From positions 1 through 64,000 of the forward strand of contig NZ_CALKTC010000083.1 of NCBI RefSeq assembly GCF_937996225.1: a stretch of 64,000 nt of DNA, in the 5' to 3' direction. The notes under the pieces are model-generated. The model worked only from the letters and a program-made list of their open reading frames with translations, had not been told where the DNA came from and ran no database searches. A program made the translations under genes and the position numbers. Origin of the DNA: an uncultured Campylobacter sp. (lineage in GTDB: Bacteria; Campylobacterota; Campylobacteria; Campylobacterales; Campylobacteraceae). Of the stretch, positions 41,685-49,780 are shown one piece after another. Position 1 is the stretch's first letter. Each line of letters starts with the position of its first letter.

Positions 41685-42646
41685 GGCTCGTAGAGAGCTT
41701 TTTAAGTATCCAAGGCGAGGGCAAATACGCGGGCAGGCTCGCGTTTTTCTTTCGTTTTGCGGGCTGCAATCTGCGCTGCGAGGGCTTCGGCGGTGCGCGC
41801 ATTTCGCCAAAGACCGGCGAGATCTTGCGCGGTTGCGATACGATCCGCGCGGTTTTTACGAGCCACTTTGAGCACGAAGAAATTTTAAATTTAGCCCAGC
41901 TTTTGAATAAAATTCCAAATTTATCAGGTTCGTCCTGTTCCCTACCTGCACGCTCTATGCCGGGCTTTTGCGCCGCCGAGCCTTTTTCTGAAAGCGATAC
42001 TTTAAATTCCGCCGCCGCGCAAAGACTTCCCCGCCAAAACGGTAGCGCAGAAAAATCTTTAAATTTAACGAGCGAAAATTCTTTAAATTTCGTGGCGCAG
42101 AATTCTTTAAATTTAGATCCGCAAAGCTCCGTCTCGCCGCAGAGCGCTAAGCTTTATCAAAAGCCGATCGTCGTTATCACCGGCGGCGAGCCACTACTGC
42201 ACTATAAAGAGGCGCTATTTTACGAGTTCGTCTGCGAGTTGCTCGCACGCGGACACGCGGTGCACTTCGAAACCAACGGCACGATTTTCGTGGATTTTGA
42301 AAAATTTCCCGCCTACAAAAGCTGCGTCTTTGCAGTCTCGCCTAAGCTCTCAAACTCCGCCGAGCCGCGCGAACGCAGGTTAAACTTCGCCGTGCTGCGA
42401 AGCTTAAAACAAAACGCAAAAGATAGCTTTTATAAGTTTGTCATCTCGCCCGAGTTTGACGCGCAGCCCGAGATCGCCGAAATTTTAGCAGCGTGCGGCG
42501 GCGAGGTTTATTGTATGCCGCGCGGCGCAGATCGTCGCGAGCTGGAAAGCGCCGCGCAATTTTGCGTGGATTTTTGCCTAAAAAACGGCTATAATTACTC
42601 CGATCGCCTGCACATTAGAATTTGGGGCGAGAAGGACGGGGTATGA
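41681..42646 (+). CDS. queE: 7-carboxy-7-deazaguanine synthase QueE with an internal insertion and spread cysteine motif
   Basis: QueE (321 aa; about 210-250 is usual) is the radical SAM enzyme of queuosine synthesis. The family start ESFLSIQGEGKYAGRLAFFF is clear. The cluster cysteines read CNLRCEGFGGARIS and then GCDT, i.e. CX3C-X18-C instead of the compact CX3CX2C, with the DT that normally follows the third cysteine still in place. A second, low-complexity insert lies at about residues 77-157 (contains SENSLNFVAQNSLNLDPQSS) before IVVITGGEPLLHYKE resumes the fold. Both moaA upstream and queD downstream overlap it by 4 bases. Confidence 0.88.
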   Translation: MRLVESFLSIQGEGKYAGRLAFFFRFAGCNLRCEGFGGARISPKTGEILRGCDTIRAVFTSHFEHEEILNLAQLLNKIPNLSGSSCSLPARSMPGFCAAEPFSESDTLNSAAAQRLPRQNGSAEKSLNLTSENSLNFVAQNSLNLDPQSSVSPQSAKLYQKPIVVITGGEPLLHYKEALFYEFVCELLARGHAVHFETNGTIFVDFEKFPAYKSCVFAVSPKLSNSAEPRERRLNFAVLRSLKQNAKDSFYKFVISPEFDAQPEIAEILAACGGEVYCMPRGADRRELESAAQFCVDFCLKNGYNYSDRLHIRIWGEKDGV

Positions 42647-43224
42647 TAATTAGGAAATTATACGAATTCGAAAACGCTCACATCGTGCGCCTGTGCGGCT
42701 CGAAGCGGTGTCGCACGAGCATCCATGGCCACTCCTACAAATGCGAAATTTTGCTTAGCTCAAATTTTTTAGATGAAGCGGGGATGGTATATGACTTCGG
42801 CTACATGAAACTCGGCATCCGCGAGCTTATCGATAGTTTCGACCACGCCGTGACGATCTACGCGCGCGACGATGCGAGCTATATCGCGGATCTTAAAAAA
42901 CACAGCGCGCGCTGGGTACAGATACCGCTAAATCCGAGCGCGGAGCAGTTTTGTAGAATTTTTTTCGTTCTAATTGACCGACTTTTGAGCCTAACTCAGA
43001 TGCAAAACGGCGAGCGCGAAGTAAAGCTTCACAGCGTCATCGTGCACGAAACGACCACCGGTTACGCGCAGTGCTTCCGCGAGGATGCTTACAACGCGCA
43101 GATGGGCGAGATCGCGCTAGATGAGATAGAATTCTCGCCCGCCGTGTGCGAGGAGTGGAGGCAACCGGAGCTTTGGCAAAAGCTACTGCGCGGCGAAAAA
43201 ATCATCTATCCAAAGGATTGCTGA
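42643..43224 (+). CDS. queD: 6-carboxy-5,6,7,8-tetrahydropterin synthase QueD
   Basis: QueD (193 aa) makes carboxytetrahydropterin, the substrate of QueE, from dihydroneopterin triphosphate. The zinc histidines and catalytic cysteine are visible in FENAHIVRLCGSKRCRTSIHGHSYKCEI (split over residues about 10-37): one His in NAH, two in HGH, and the cysteine of GSKRC. VYDFGYMKLGIRELIDSFDHAV follows as in all QueD proteins. The protein is longer at the C-terminus than E. coli QueD (about 120 aa). The ATG overlaps the queE stop; the next gene overlaps its own stop by one base. Confidence 0.92.
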   Translation: MIIRKLYEFENAHIVRLCGSKRCRTSIHGHSYKCEILLSSNFLDEAGMVYDFGYMKLGIRELIDSFDHAVTIYARDDASYIADLKKHSARWVQIPLNPSAEQFCRIFFVLIDRLLSLTQMQNGEREVKLHSVIVHETTTGYAQCFREDAYNAQMGEIALDEIEFSPAVCEEWRQPELWQKLLRGEKIIYPKDC

Positions 43225-43445
43225 TGAGAAATTTCTTTAAATTTGGCTCGGGTTTTGTGCGCATTTTTGCCGTGTGCGCGATCTTCGTCTGTGCGCTTGC
43301 TTTGGGCGGCTGCGACGATGAGAAAAAAAACACCTTGCAAAAGCCGCCGGTAGATAGCGAGGTGCCGAAGGACGTGCCTATCGCGCCTAGCGAGCCCAAA
43401 GTCGATATAAATGCCGATATGCCGCCGCTTCCGGTGACCGAATAG
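43224..43445 (+). CDS. Small lipoprotein (73 aa)
   Basis: The ATG at 43224 overlaps the queD TGA. The product has a basic start (RNFFKFGSGFVR), a hydrophobic core (IFAVCAIFVCALAL) and the lipobox LGGC, so it should be a lipid-anchored protein with only about 42 mature residues. The mature part is acidic and proline-rich (PPVDSEVPKDVPIAPSEPKV) with no known domain; it may be a short tether or simply unstructured. I recall a small lipoprotein gene between queD and rsmE in C. jejuni as well (Cj0158c), but I cannot confirm homology. Confidence 0.75.
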   Translation: MRNFFKFGSGFVRIFAVCAIFVCALALGGCDDEKKNTLQKPPVDSEVPKDVPIAPSEPKVDINADMPPLPVTE

Positions 43446-43822
43446 GACGGAGCGTTGAAAAATCTGCGCTCAAATTTGAAAATTTTTAAAATTTGCGTTG
43501 TTTGTATGCGGCGCGTAAGCGCGATTTTAGCGCCATTTTTGCCCATGCGATCTGCGCAAAGAAATTTTAAATTTTATAAAGCTCTATCCGCAAAATTTCA
43601 TTCTTGGCGCGAGATATACGGCGCAAAACAGCGATTAGAAGGCAACGAGGTAAAATTTAATGCAGCAAATAGCCGCGACCGCTTTGAATGGTTTTTAAAA
43701 TTTCAAAGGCGCGGAGCAGGTCTGTTTGATCTCGCGCCGGAAAAATTTGCGTCTAAATTTGATCGTTTCGGCTCTGGCTGCGTAAAATTTTATCCCGCGA
43801 ATTTAACCCTCCGGCGGAAGTG
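43446..43822. other. 377-base stretch, doubtful ORF
   Basis: Between the small lipoprotein and the next membrane protein the forward frame 43455-43823 (122 codons, TTG start) is open, but it has no good ribosome binding site, is unusually rich in K, F and R, and is built largely from A3T3 words read as KF or NFKF. I regard it as spacer DNA that happens to stay open, not as a gene, though a fast-evolving small protein cannot be excluded. Confidence 0.4.
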
Positions 43823-44305
43823 ATGGATTATCTGTATCAAAGCGCCCTGGGCTTTCATAAATTTTTCGCGCTAGCTGCGGCGATTTTAACTATAATTTAT
43901 CTGATTTTTACTCAGCTTAAAATAGACGCGGCGGCGGAATTTTACCCTCGCGGCAAGGCTCTAAATCTCGCCGTCTCCACGCCGCAAGCTGAAAATTTAA
44001 AGCAAAAGAGCAGATCTGGGCTTAGATTTCTTAGGCGCATCAGGCTGTTTTTGCCGATATATTATGCGACTCTCGCGGCGCTGATAATCAGCGGAAGTGT
44101 GATGCTGCCGGTGCTGCGCTTTGATCTGAGCTTTAGAATTTACTTCATGGCAGCCGCAGCGCTAGCGATGATTATACTTTGCGCGGTATCGTACAAATGG
44201 CTGAAAATAGCGTATCTAAGTCAAAACTTTGCGCCGTATCAGCGCAAAATGCGGGTGATTTTGGGGCTAAACTTAGCGATAATTTTGATAGCGAGTGTTA
44301 TTTGA
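43823..44305 (+). CDS. Integral membrane protein of unknown function (160 aa)
   Basis: A 160-residue protein with about four membrane helices (FHKFFALAAAILTIIYLIFT, IYYATLAALIISGSVML, IYFMAAAALAMIILCAVSY, VILGLNLAIILIASVI) separated by short polar loops. No catalytic motif seen. Start ATG at 43823; a GTG one codon earlier is also possible. The stop overlaps the rsmE start. A membrane protein in this position also occurs in C. jejuni as I remember the region (near Cj0157c), so it is likely real. Confidence 0.75.
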   Translation: MDYLYQSALGFHKFFALAAAILTIIYLIFTQLKIDAAAEFYPRGKALNLAVSTPQAENLKQKSRSGLRFLRRIRLFLPIYYATLAALIISGSVMLPVLRFDLSFRIYFMAAAALAMIILCAVSYKWLKIAYLSQNFAPYQRKMRVILGLNLAIILIASVI

Positions 44306-44961
44306 TGGTATATTTTTACGATAAGTTTGCAGGCAAACAGAGCCTAGTTTTGCAGAATGATCAGTTTTTACACCTAAAGGCTAGGCGAGCAAGGGCGGGC
44401 GAGCGCATAGACGTGCGAAATCTAAAGGACGGGGCGAGTTATCTATATGAGATCGCCGAAATTTCGCGCAAAGGTGTGGCTCTGAATTTAGTTTTTAAAA
44501 GCTCTGTTTTTACGCCGAGCCACGATTTTTGCGTCGCTTGGGCGGTCGTCGAGAGCGCCGTGATCGAAAAGAGCCTGCCTGCGCTAAATGAGATGGGCGT
44601 CGGGCGGCTTGTTTTGGTATATGCCGATCTGTCGCAGAAAAACGTGCGGCTCGATCTGCAGAGGATGGAGCGGATTTTGATCAACTCGTCTCAACAATGC
44701 GGGCGAAATTCCATCATGCAGATCGAGGTTTTGAGCAGCTCGGACGAGCTTGCGCAAAGATATAAAAACGTAAGCCTGATCGATTTTGGCGGCAAGAACA
44801 TCGATATTTTCGGCGGCGACGAGATCGCGTTCGTAGGCCCGGAGGGCGGGTTTTCGCCGCGCGAAAGAGAGAAATTTAAAAATGCCTATGCGCTTAATAG
44901 CCCCTATATTTTGCGCTCAAACACCGCGCTGATCGCAACTTGCGCAAAATTGATGTTTTAA
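44305..44961 (+). CDS. rsmE: 16S rRNA m3U1498 methyltransferase RsmE
   Basis: RsmE (218 aa) methylates U1498 of 16S rRNA. It is a SPOUT-fold enzyme: N-terminal PUA-like part with HLKARRARAGERIDVRN (about 20-36), and the C-terminal knot with AFVGPEGGFSPREREKF (about 174-190) and LRSNTALIATCAKLMF. The ATG at 44305 overlaps the previous stop (TGATG); a longer upstream frame is rejected because it would run inside the membrane-protein gene. Confidence 0.93.
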   Translation: MVYFYDKFAGKQSLVLQNDQFLHLKARRARAGERIDVRNLKDGASYLYEIAEISRKGVALNLVFKSSVFTPSHDFCVAWAVVESAVIEKSLPALNEMGVGRLVLVYADLSQKNVRLDLQRMERILINSSQQCGRNSIMQIEVLSSSDELAQRYKNVSLIDFGGKNIDIFGGDEIAFVGPEGGFSPREREKFKNAYALNSPYILRSNTALIATCAKLMF

Positions 44962-45301
44962 GCGCTCGGCAAATTTTAAAATTTAAAAAGATCGCGCGTT
45001 TTAAATTTTGGAATTTAAAATTTACTCTGCGCGACCCGCTATGTTTATCGGCGGCTTGACGTACTGCGCGTATTGCTGCGGCGTATCTTTGCGCGCTGTA
45101 TTTGTACGCCGCAGTAGGCCGCGGTGAAATAAAATTTTACTCGAAAAGCGGGCTAAATTTTAAAATTTCGCGTCCAAAAAGTATGCTTGAGAAAAAAATT
45201 GCCGCTTTGCCCAGAGTTTTTTTTAAAACCCTTTAAATTTGCTTTTTAGATAAAAAAGTTGTATAATCGCTACCTTTTAAAATCATCAAAAAGGATCAAA
45301 A
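44962..45301. other. 340-base spacer with A3T3 words and the rpmE promoter
   Basis: No gene. The left part repeats A3T3 words (AAATTTTAAAATTTAAAAAG and GGAATTTAAAATTT near 44970-45020). Its right end holds the promoter of rpmE. Confidence 0.55.
45262..45267 (+). promoter_or_regulatory. -10 box of rpmE
   Basis: A perfect TATAAT, 34 bases before the rpmE ATG, with a T/A-rich upstream tract (TTTTTTTTAAAACCC region) typical of Campylobacter sigma-70 promoters; no -35 consensus. Confidence 0.55.
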
Positions 45302-45502
45302 ATGAAAAAAGATATCCATCCGAACTTTGTCGAAACGACCGTTACCTGCGCTTGCGGCAACACTTTTAAAACGCGCTCGAACAAGCCTGAGATCCGCGTT
45401 GATATCTGCTCCAATTGTCATCCGTTTTTCACGGGCAGCGAGAAGATCGTAGATAGCGCGGGCCGCGTCGAGAAATTTAAGCAAAAATACGGAATGAAAT
45501 AG
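45302..45502 (+). CDS. rpmE: 50S ribosomal protein L31
   Basis: L31 (66 aa) bridges the two ribosomal subunits. The zinc-binding type with four cysteines is present: CAC at about residues 16-18 and CSNC at about 36-39 (VTCACGNTFKTRSNKPEIRV, then DICSNCHPFFTG), so this is the zinc-containing C+ form. Start follows AAAAGGATCAAAA. The rsmI start codon is immediately after its TAG. Confidence 0.97.
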   Translation: MKKDIHPNFVETTVTCACGNTFKTRSNKPEIRVDICSNCHPFFTGSEKIVDSAGRVEKFKQKYGMK

Positions 45503-46318
45503 TTGCTATATCTCATTCCTACGCCGATAGGAAATCTAAGCGATATCTCGAGCCGCGCGCTTGAGGTATTGCAAAGCTGCGAAATCCTAATCTGCGAGGA
45601 TACGAGGGTTTCAAAAAAACTTCTAAACTTATTATCCGATAAATTTCAAATCTCATTTAAAATTTCACAGTTTTACTCTCTGCACACTCACAACGAAGCG
45701 GAGTTTTTCACGGACTTTGATCCGGCGCTTCTGCGCGAAAAAGCTTGCGCATACGTAAGCGACGCGGGAATGCCATGCATCAGCGATCCGGGGATTGCGC
45801 TCGTAAAATTTGCGCAGCGAAGCGGCGTAGCTTACGAGGTGCTTAGCGGTGCAAACGCTCTGCTGCTCGCAGCCGCCGCAAGCGGACTGGTGGAGAAAGA
45901 ATTTAGCTTTTTAGGCTTTTTGAACAATGACGGCGCGCAGCGCAAAGCTCAGATTCTAAATTTAATGCAAAGCCCCTATCCATGCGTACTTTACGAATCT
46001 CCAAAGCGCGTGATAAAGCTAATTGAGCAGATCGCGGGGATCGACGCGCAGCGCAAAATTTTTGCGATTAAGGAAGCCACGAAAAAATTTGAAACCAAAT
46101 TTTTCGGTAGCGCCGCAGAGCTCTTGCTGGAGCTGAAAAGCGCAAATTTAAACGGCGAATGGTGCGTCGTGATTGACGGCGCAGGCGAGAAAAGCTTTGA
46201 AAAAATCACGCCAGAAGATATTCTCTCGCTTGAGATCGCGCCGAAAATAAAAGCGAAACTGCTCTCAAAAATCAGCGGCGAACCCGCCAAAGAAATATAT
46301 AAAAATTTGATACGCTAA
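45503..46318 (+). CDS. rsmI: 16S rRNA 2'-O-ribose C1402 methyltransferase RsmI
   Basis: RsmI (271 aa) is a tetrapyrrole-methylase-fold enzyme that methylates the 2'-OH of C1402. Signature pieces: YLIPTPIGNLSDISSRALEV (residues 3-22), ICEDTRVSKKLL, YVSDAGMPCISDPGI (about 88-102) and EFSFLGFLNNDG. It begins with TTG directly after the rpmE stop, with GGAATG inside rpmE as a weak ribosome binding site; translational coupling to rpmE is likely. No ATG exists at a sensible position. Confidence 0.93.
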   Translation: MLYLIPTPIGNLSDISSRALEVLQSCEILICEDTRVSKKLLNLLSDKFQISFKISQFYSLHTHNEAEFFTDFDPALLREKACAYVSDAGMPCISDPGIALVKFAQRSGVAYEVLSGANALLLAAAASGLVEKEFSFLGFLNNDGAQRKAQILNLMQSPYPCVLYESPKRVIKLIEQIAGIDAQRKIFAIKEATKKFETKFFGSAAELLLELKSANLNGEWCVVIDGAGEKSFEKITPEDILSLEIAPKIKAKLLSKISGEPAKEIYKNLIR

Positions 46319-46353
46319 GTCATATTTTAACCGTTTTTCGCTAAAATCCCAAA

Positions 46354-47055
46354 ATGATTATTTACGGCAAGCAGCTGTTTTTGCACCTTTTAAACCGGCA
46401 TCCGCAGAAATTTATCCGCATCATCCTTGCTAAGGAGTGCGAGAAAGAAATTTTTAAAAAGATCGCCGCGACCGGCGTAAAGATCGAGCGCGCCGATGCG
46501 AAAAAAGCTCAAGCCCTCGCTCGCGGAGGCAACCATCAAGGCTTCTTGGCCGAGGTGGAGGAGTTTAGCTTCGGCGATCTTGCTAGCGTCAAAGACGATA
46601 AATTCGTGCCGATCCTTTATGGGCTTACCGACGTCGGAAACATCGGCGCAATAATGCGTAGCGCCTATGCTTTGGGCACGGACAGCGTGATCGTCGTCGC
46701 AAATAATCTAAATATGGCGGGCGTAGTGCGCGCAAGCTCGGGCGCGGCGTATGAGCTAAACGTTGTTAAGGTCGCAGACGGGCTTAGCGTGTTAAACGAG
46801 CTTAAACAAAGCGGCTTTGAAATTTACGCCGCGAGTGCGGACGGGACGAGCTTTAAGGAGTTAAAACTCGGCGCGAAAAACGCACTCGTAATGGGGAACG
46901 AAGAAGAGGGGATACCTGATAGGGCGCTTAAAAAATGCGACCGCACGGTATCGATAAAGATGCGCGAAGGCTGGGATTCGCTTAACGTAAGCGCGGCATT
47001 TGCGATACTATGCGATGGAATTTTAAATGGAAGAAATAAAAGAGAAGTTAAATAA
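46354..47055 (+). CDS. rlmB: TrmH-family 23S rRNA (guanosine 2'-O) methyltransferase, RlmB type
   Basis: A 233-residue SPOUT methyltransferase. The N-terminal L30e-like substrate-binding part (KQLFLHLLNRHPQKFIRIIL) is followed by the catalytic knot: LTDVGNIGAIMRSAYALG (about 91-108, motif 1 with the catalytic arginine), VMGNEEEGIPDRALKKCD (about 183-200, motif 2) and ISIKMREGWDSLNVSAAF-type motif 3. RlmB methylates G2251 of 23S rRNA; the exact position for this enzyme is by family inference. The next gene starts 29 bases before its stop. Confidence 0.85.
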   Translation: MIIYGKQLFLHLLNRHPQKFIRIILAKECEKEIFKKIAATGVKIERADAKKAQALARGGNHQGFLAEVEEFSFGDLASVKDDKFVPILYGLTDVGNIGAIMRSAYALGTDSVIVVANNLNMAGVVRASSGAAYELNVVKVADGLSVLNELKQSGFEIYAASADGTSFKELKLGAKNALVMGNEEEGIPDRALKKCDRTVSIKMREGWDSLNVSAAFAILCDGILNGRNKREVK

Positions 47056-48046
47056 TACGGACGAGCAGGCGGAACAAACCGAGAAGCCGGAGCAAACGCA
47101 GCAACCAAAAAGCAGCGATCTGGATAAATTAAAATCTATGGATCTGATCGAGATAGCGCGTACTACGCGCATCGACGCGCAAAATTTAGAATACATCATC
47201 AACAAAGACTTCGAGAAGCTAGCAAATTTTAACGTGAAGGGCTACATTAAAATTTTAGAGCGCGAGTTCGGGCTGGATCTATCGGATTGGCTTAGCGAGT
47301 TTGAGAGCGCCAAAGCGAGCTTCGCGCCCGTTAAAAAGGCCAAAGTCGAGCAGGTTTATGGTCAAAGGGTCAGCCCTAACAAAAGCGGCGGCGGTTGGCT
47401 TTTATGGCTGCTTGCGATGGTACTAATCATAGGCGCGATCTTTTATTTCGGACTTTATAAAAGCTTCGGCGACTTTTTGGGCTCGCTTTTATGGGAACAA
47501 AACAAAACCACCTACTCGGACGCTCCAATCGTAAATAACACTCAAAAAAAGCTTGAAAACATCGGTATCGACGTCGTTTCGCACAACGCTACAGATGAAA
47601 AATTCGCACTAAAGTCAGATGCCAATGCAGCCGCTGTTGCGGATGAAAATTTAAGCTCGCTCAATGCGCTGGACCGTTCTATCAGGATCGAGCGCGCGAG
47701 TATTAAGACTGAGGAAAATTCTACCGACGAAAACGCCACGCAAAGCAAACCGGCACCCAGCAAAGATATCGTGCTTAATCCGCGCGGTAAGATGTGGATC
47801 GGCGTTATTGATTTAAAAAGCGGCAAGAAGCGCGAGATGGTCATAAATACCCCTTACGTCGTCGCTTCGCAAGGAGATGAGGAGCTGCTAATCTCTACCG
47901 GTCACGGGATGTTTGAGCTCGGTAAAGCCGACGGCAACGTAACTTTCAGCGAAAGAAACACTCAAAAATTCCACGTCAAAGATGGCAATATCACTAAAAT
48001 TTCAGCCGACGAGTTTCTGCGCCTAAACAAGGGCAAAAAGTGGTAA
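47027..48046 (+). CDS. RodZ-like single-pass membrane protein of unknown function
   Basis: A 339-residue protein: an acidic, glutamine-rich start, a helical cytosolic domain (about 35-100), one membrane helix near residues 125-148 (GWLLWLLAMVLIIGAIFYFG), a polar linker with N/E/S-rich stretches, and a small beta-rich periplasmic domain at the C-terminus (about 250-335, GKMWIGVIDLKSGKKREMVI). This plan (helical domain, one membrane pass, C-terminal beta domain) resembles RodZ/DUF4115 proteins, but I see no certain helix-turn-helix. It overlaps rlmB by 29 bases. A terminator follows its stop. Confidence 0.75.
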   Translation: MEEIKEKLNNTDEQAEQTEKPEQTQQPKSSDLDKLKSMDLIEIARTTRIDAQNLEYIINKDFEKLANFNVKGYIKILEREFGLDLSDWLSEFESAKASFAPVKKAKVEQVYGQRVSPNKSGGGWLLWLLAMVLIIGAIFYFGLYKSFGDFLGSLLWEQNKTTYSDAPIVNNTQKKLENIGIDVVSHNATDEKFALKSDANAAAVADENLSSLNALDRSIRIERASIKTEENSTDENATQSKPAPSKDIVLNPRGKMWIGVIDLKSGKKREMVINTPYVVASQGDEELLISTGHGMFELGKADGNVTFSERNTQKFHVKDGNITKISADEFLRLNKGKKW

Positions 48047-48049
48047 AAT

Positions 48050-48073
48050 CCTCGCTTTCGTGCGAGGTTTTTT
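48050..48073 (+). terminator. Intrinsic terminator after the rpmE-rsmI-rlmB block
   Basis: CCTCGC, a six-base loop, GCGAGG and a run of six T directly after the stop of the RodZ-like gene. A compact, perfect stem with a T tail; one of the clearest terminators in the window. Confidence 0.85.
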
Positions 48074-48574
48074 GCTCGTAGAATTTTGCCGCAGAGGACA
48101 GAGGGTAAAATTTTAGCTCGCTATGTGCGCAGTTTAAATTTAAACCCGCGAGCGTAAATTTAAAGGTTTAAACTGCGCCGCCTTGGATAAAATTTTAAAC
48201 GGCGTAGGTAAAATTAACGGTGCGGATAAAATTTCAAGCGCTGCGGCCGCTTGCGGTAGCGCGATAGATTTAAAGGGTTATCGTTCGAGGACGCGGCGTA
48301 AAAACGGCAGCTTTAATCGTTATCGTTTCGATCGGACGTAAATTTAAATAGTGCCGCAAAGGGTCACGATGCTCTAAATTTAAACAATCAATGCCCCCGC
48401 GGTTTTAAAATTTTAGCGAGGTAAAAGTTTAAATTGCTCGAGCAATATAAAAAGTGCCGCCGCATCGACGCTAAGGCTTGAAATTTTGCCTACGTGCGGC
48501 ACGAGCAGATCGCGCGTTTAAGGCGCGAAATTTTAAATATGGCTTGAAAATTACTTTAAGATAAGAGGTTTGAG
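48074..48574. other. 500-base gap rich in A3T3 words
   Basis: No ORF of interest. It contains many copies of AAATTT and AAATTTAAA, for example AGTTTAAATTTAAACCCGCG near 48130 and GTAAATTTAAAGGTTTAAACTGCGCCG near 48152, where GCGCAGTTTAAA and TTTAAACTGCGC form a perfect inverted repeat separated by about 30 bases (48128-48177). The arrangement could be a large hairpin in RNA. Otherwise nothing. Confidence 0.5.
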
Positions 48575-49780
48575 ATGTTTGACGAAATCCGTTTTTCAAA
48601 AATCGAGCGTTTGCCCAATTACGTTTTTGCCGAAGTAAACGCCATAAAAATGGCGGCGCGCAGAGCCGGCGAGGATATAATCGATTTTTCGATGGGCAAT
48701 CCCGACGGCAGGACGCCGCAGCATATAATAGACAAGCTTTGTGAAAGCGCGCAAAAGGACAAGACGCACGGCTACTCCGTAAGCCAGGGTATCTACAAGC
48801 TGCGACTTGCCTGCGCGAATTGGTACAAGCGCAAATACGGCGTGATCTTGGATCCCGAAAGCGAGATCGTCGCCGTAATGGGCTCTAAAGAGGGCTTCGT
48901 GCATCTAACTAGCGCGATCGTAAATCCGGGCGATGTCGCAGTGGTGCCCGATCCTGCGTATCCGATACATACTCAAGCCTTCATCATCGCGGGCGGCAAC
49001 GTCGTTAAAATCCCGCTTGCCTATGATGAAAATTTAAATTTTAACGAGAATAAATTTTTCATCGATCTGCAAAAGACCTTCGACGAGAGCATTCCGCGCC
49101 CAAAATACGTCGTCGTAAATTTCCCGCACAACCCCACCACCGTCGTCGTGCAAAAGAGCTTCTACGAGCGGCTCGTGGCGATGGCGCGGCAGGAGCGGTT
49201 TTATATCATCAGCGATATCGCTTACGCGGAGATCGCTTTTGATGGTTACAAAACGCCGTCGATCTTTGAGGTTCAGGGTGCGAAGGATGTCGCAGTCGAG
49301 GCGTACACGCTTTCTAAAAGCTACAATATGGCGGGTTGGCGTGTGGGTTTTGTCAGCGGTAACAAAAAGCTCGTCGCTGCGCTTAAAAAGATCAAGTCGT
49401 GGTTTGATTACGGCATGTTTACGCCGATCCAAGTAGCCGCCACGATCGCGCTGGACGGGCCGCAAGAGTGCGTAGAGCAGATCCGCGCGAGCTATGAGAA
49501 GCGTAGGAATTTTTTGATTGACGCTTTTGCGGACGCGGGCTGGCAAATCGCTAAACCTAGCGCGTCGATGTTTGCGTGGGCGAAATTACCGCCAGCGGCG
49601 GCTCATCTAAGGAGCATGGAGTTTTCCAAGCAGCTTCTTACCAAGGCGCGCGTCGCCGTAAGTCCGGGCGTGGGCTTTGGCGCGGCGGGAGACGATTACG
49701 TGCGGATCGCTTTTATCGAAAACGAAAACAGGACCCGCCAGGCTGCTAGAAATATAAAAAAATATTTGAAAGAGATCTGA
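48575..49780 (+). CDS. PLP-dependent aminotransferase, class I/II
   Basis: A 401-residue fold-type I aminotransferase. The cofactor lysine lies in TLSKSYNMAGWRVGFVSGNK (about 247-266); the substrate-binding NFPHNPTTVVVQ (about 183-194), DIAYAEIAFDGYK and the arginine in YVRIAFIENENRTRQAARN are typical of the AAT superfamily. Related proteins act on alanine, aspartate or LL-diaminopimelate; substrate cannot be fixed here. It abuts hom (the stop overlaps the hom start by one base), suggesting a role in the aspartate family of amino acids. The start has a weak ribosome binding site (AAGATAAGAGGTTTGAG). Confidence 0.88.
   Translation: MFDEIRFSKIERLPNYVFAEVNAIKMAARRAGEDIIDFSMGNPDGRTPQHIIDKLCESAQKDKTHGYSVSQGIYKLRLACANWYKRKYGVILDPESEIVAVMGSKEGFVHLTSAIVNPGDVAVVPDPAYPIHTQAFIIAGGNVVKIPLAYDENLNFNENKFFIDLQKTFDESIPRPKYVVVNFPHNPTTVVVQKSFYERLVAMARQERFYIISDIAYAEIAFDGYKTPSIFEVQGAKDVAVEAYTLSKSYNMAGWRVGFVSGNKKLVAALKKIKSWFDYGMFTPIQVAATIALDGPQECVEQIRASYEKRRNFLIDAFADAGWQIAKPSASMFAWAKLPPAAAHLRSMEFSKQLLTKARVAVSPGVGFGAAGDDYVRIAFIENENRTRQAARNIKKYLKEI

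Noticed and set aside
43455..43823. A 122-codon forward ORF between the small lipoprotein and the membrane protein
   Set aside because: TTG start without a ribosome binding site, built largely of A3T3 words, no domain; kept only as a described gap.
49034..49546. A 170-codon antisense ORF inside the aminotransferase gene
   Set aside because: Shadow of a well-supported gene; arginine/leucine-rich, no start signal.
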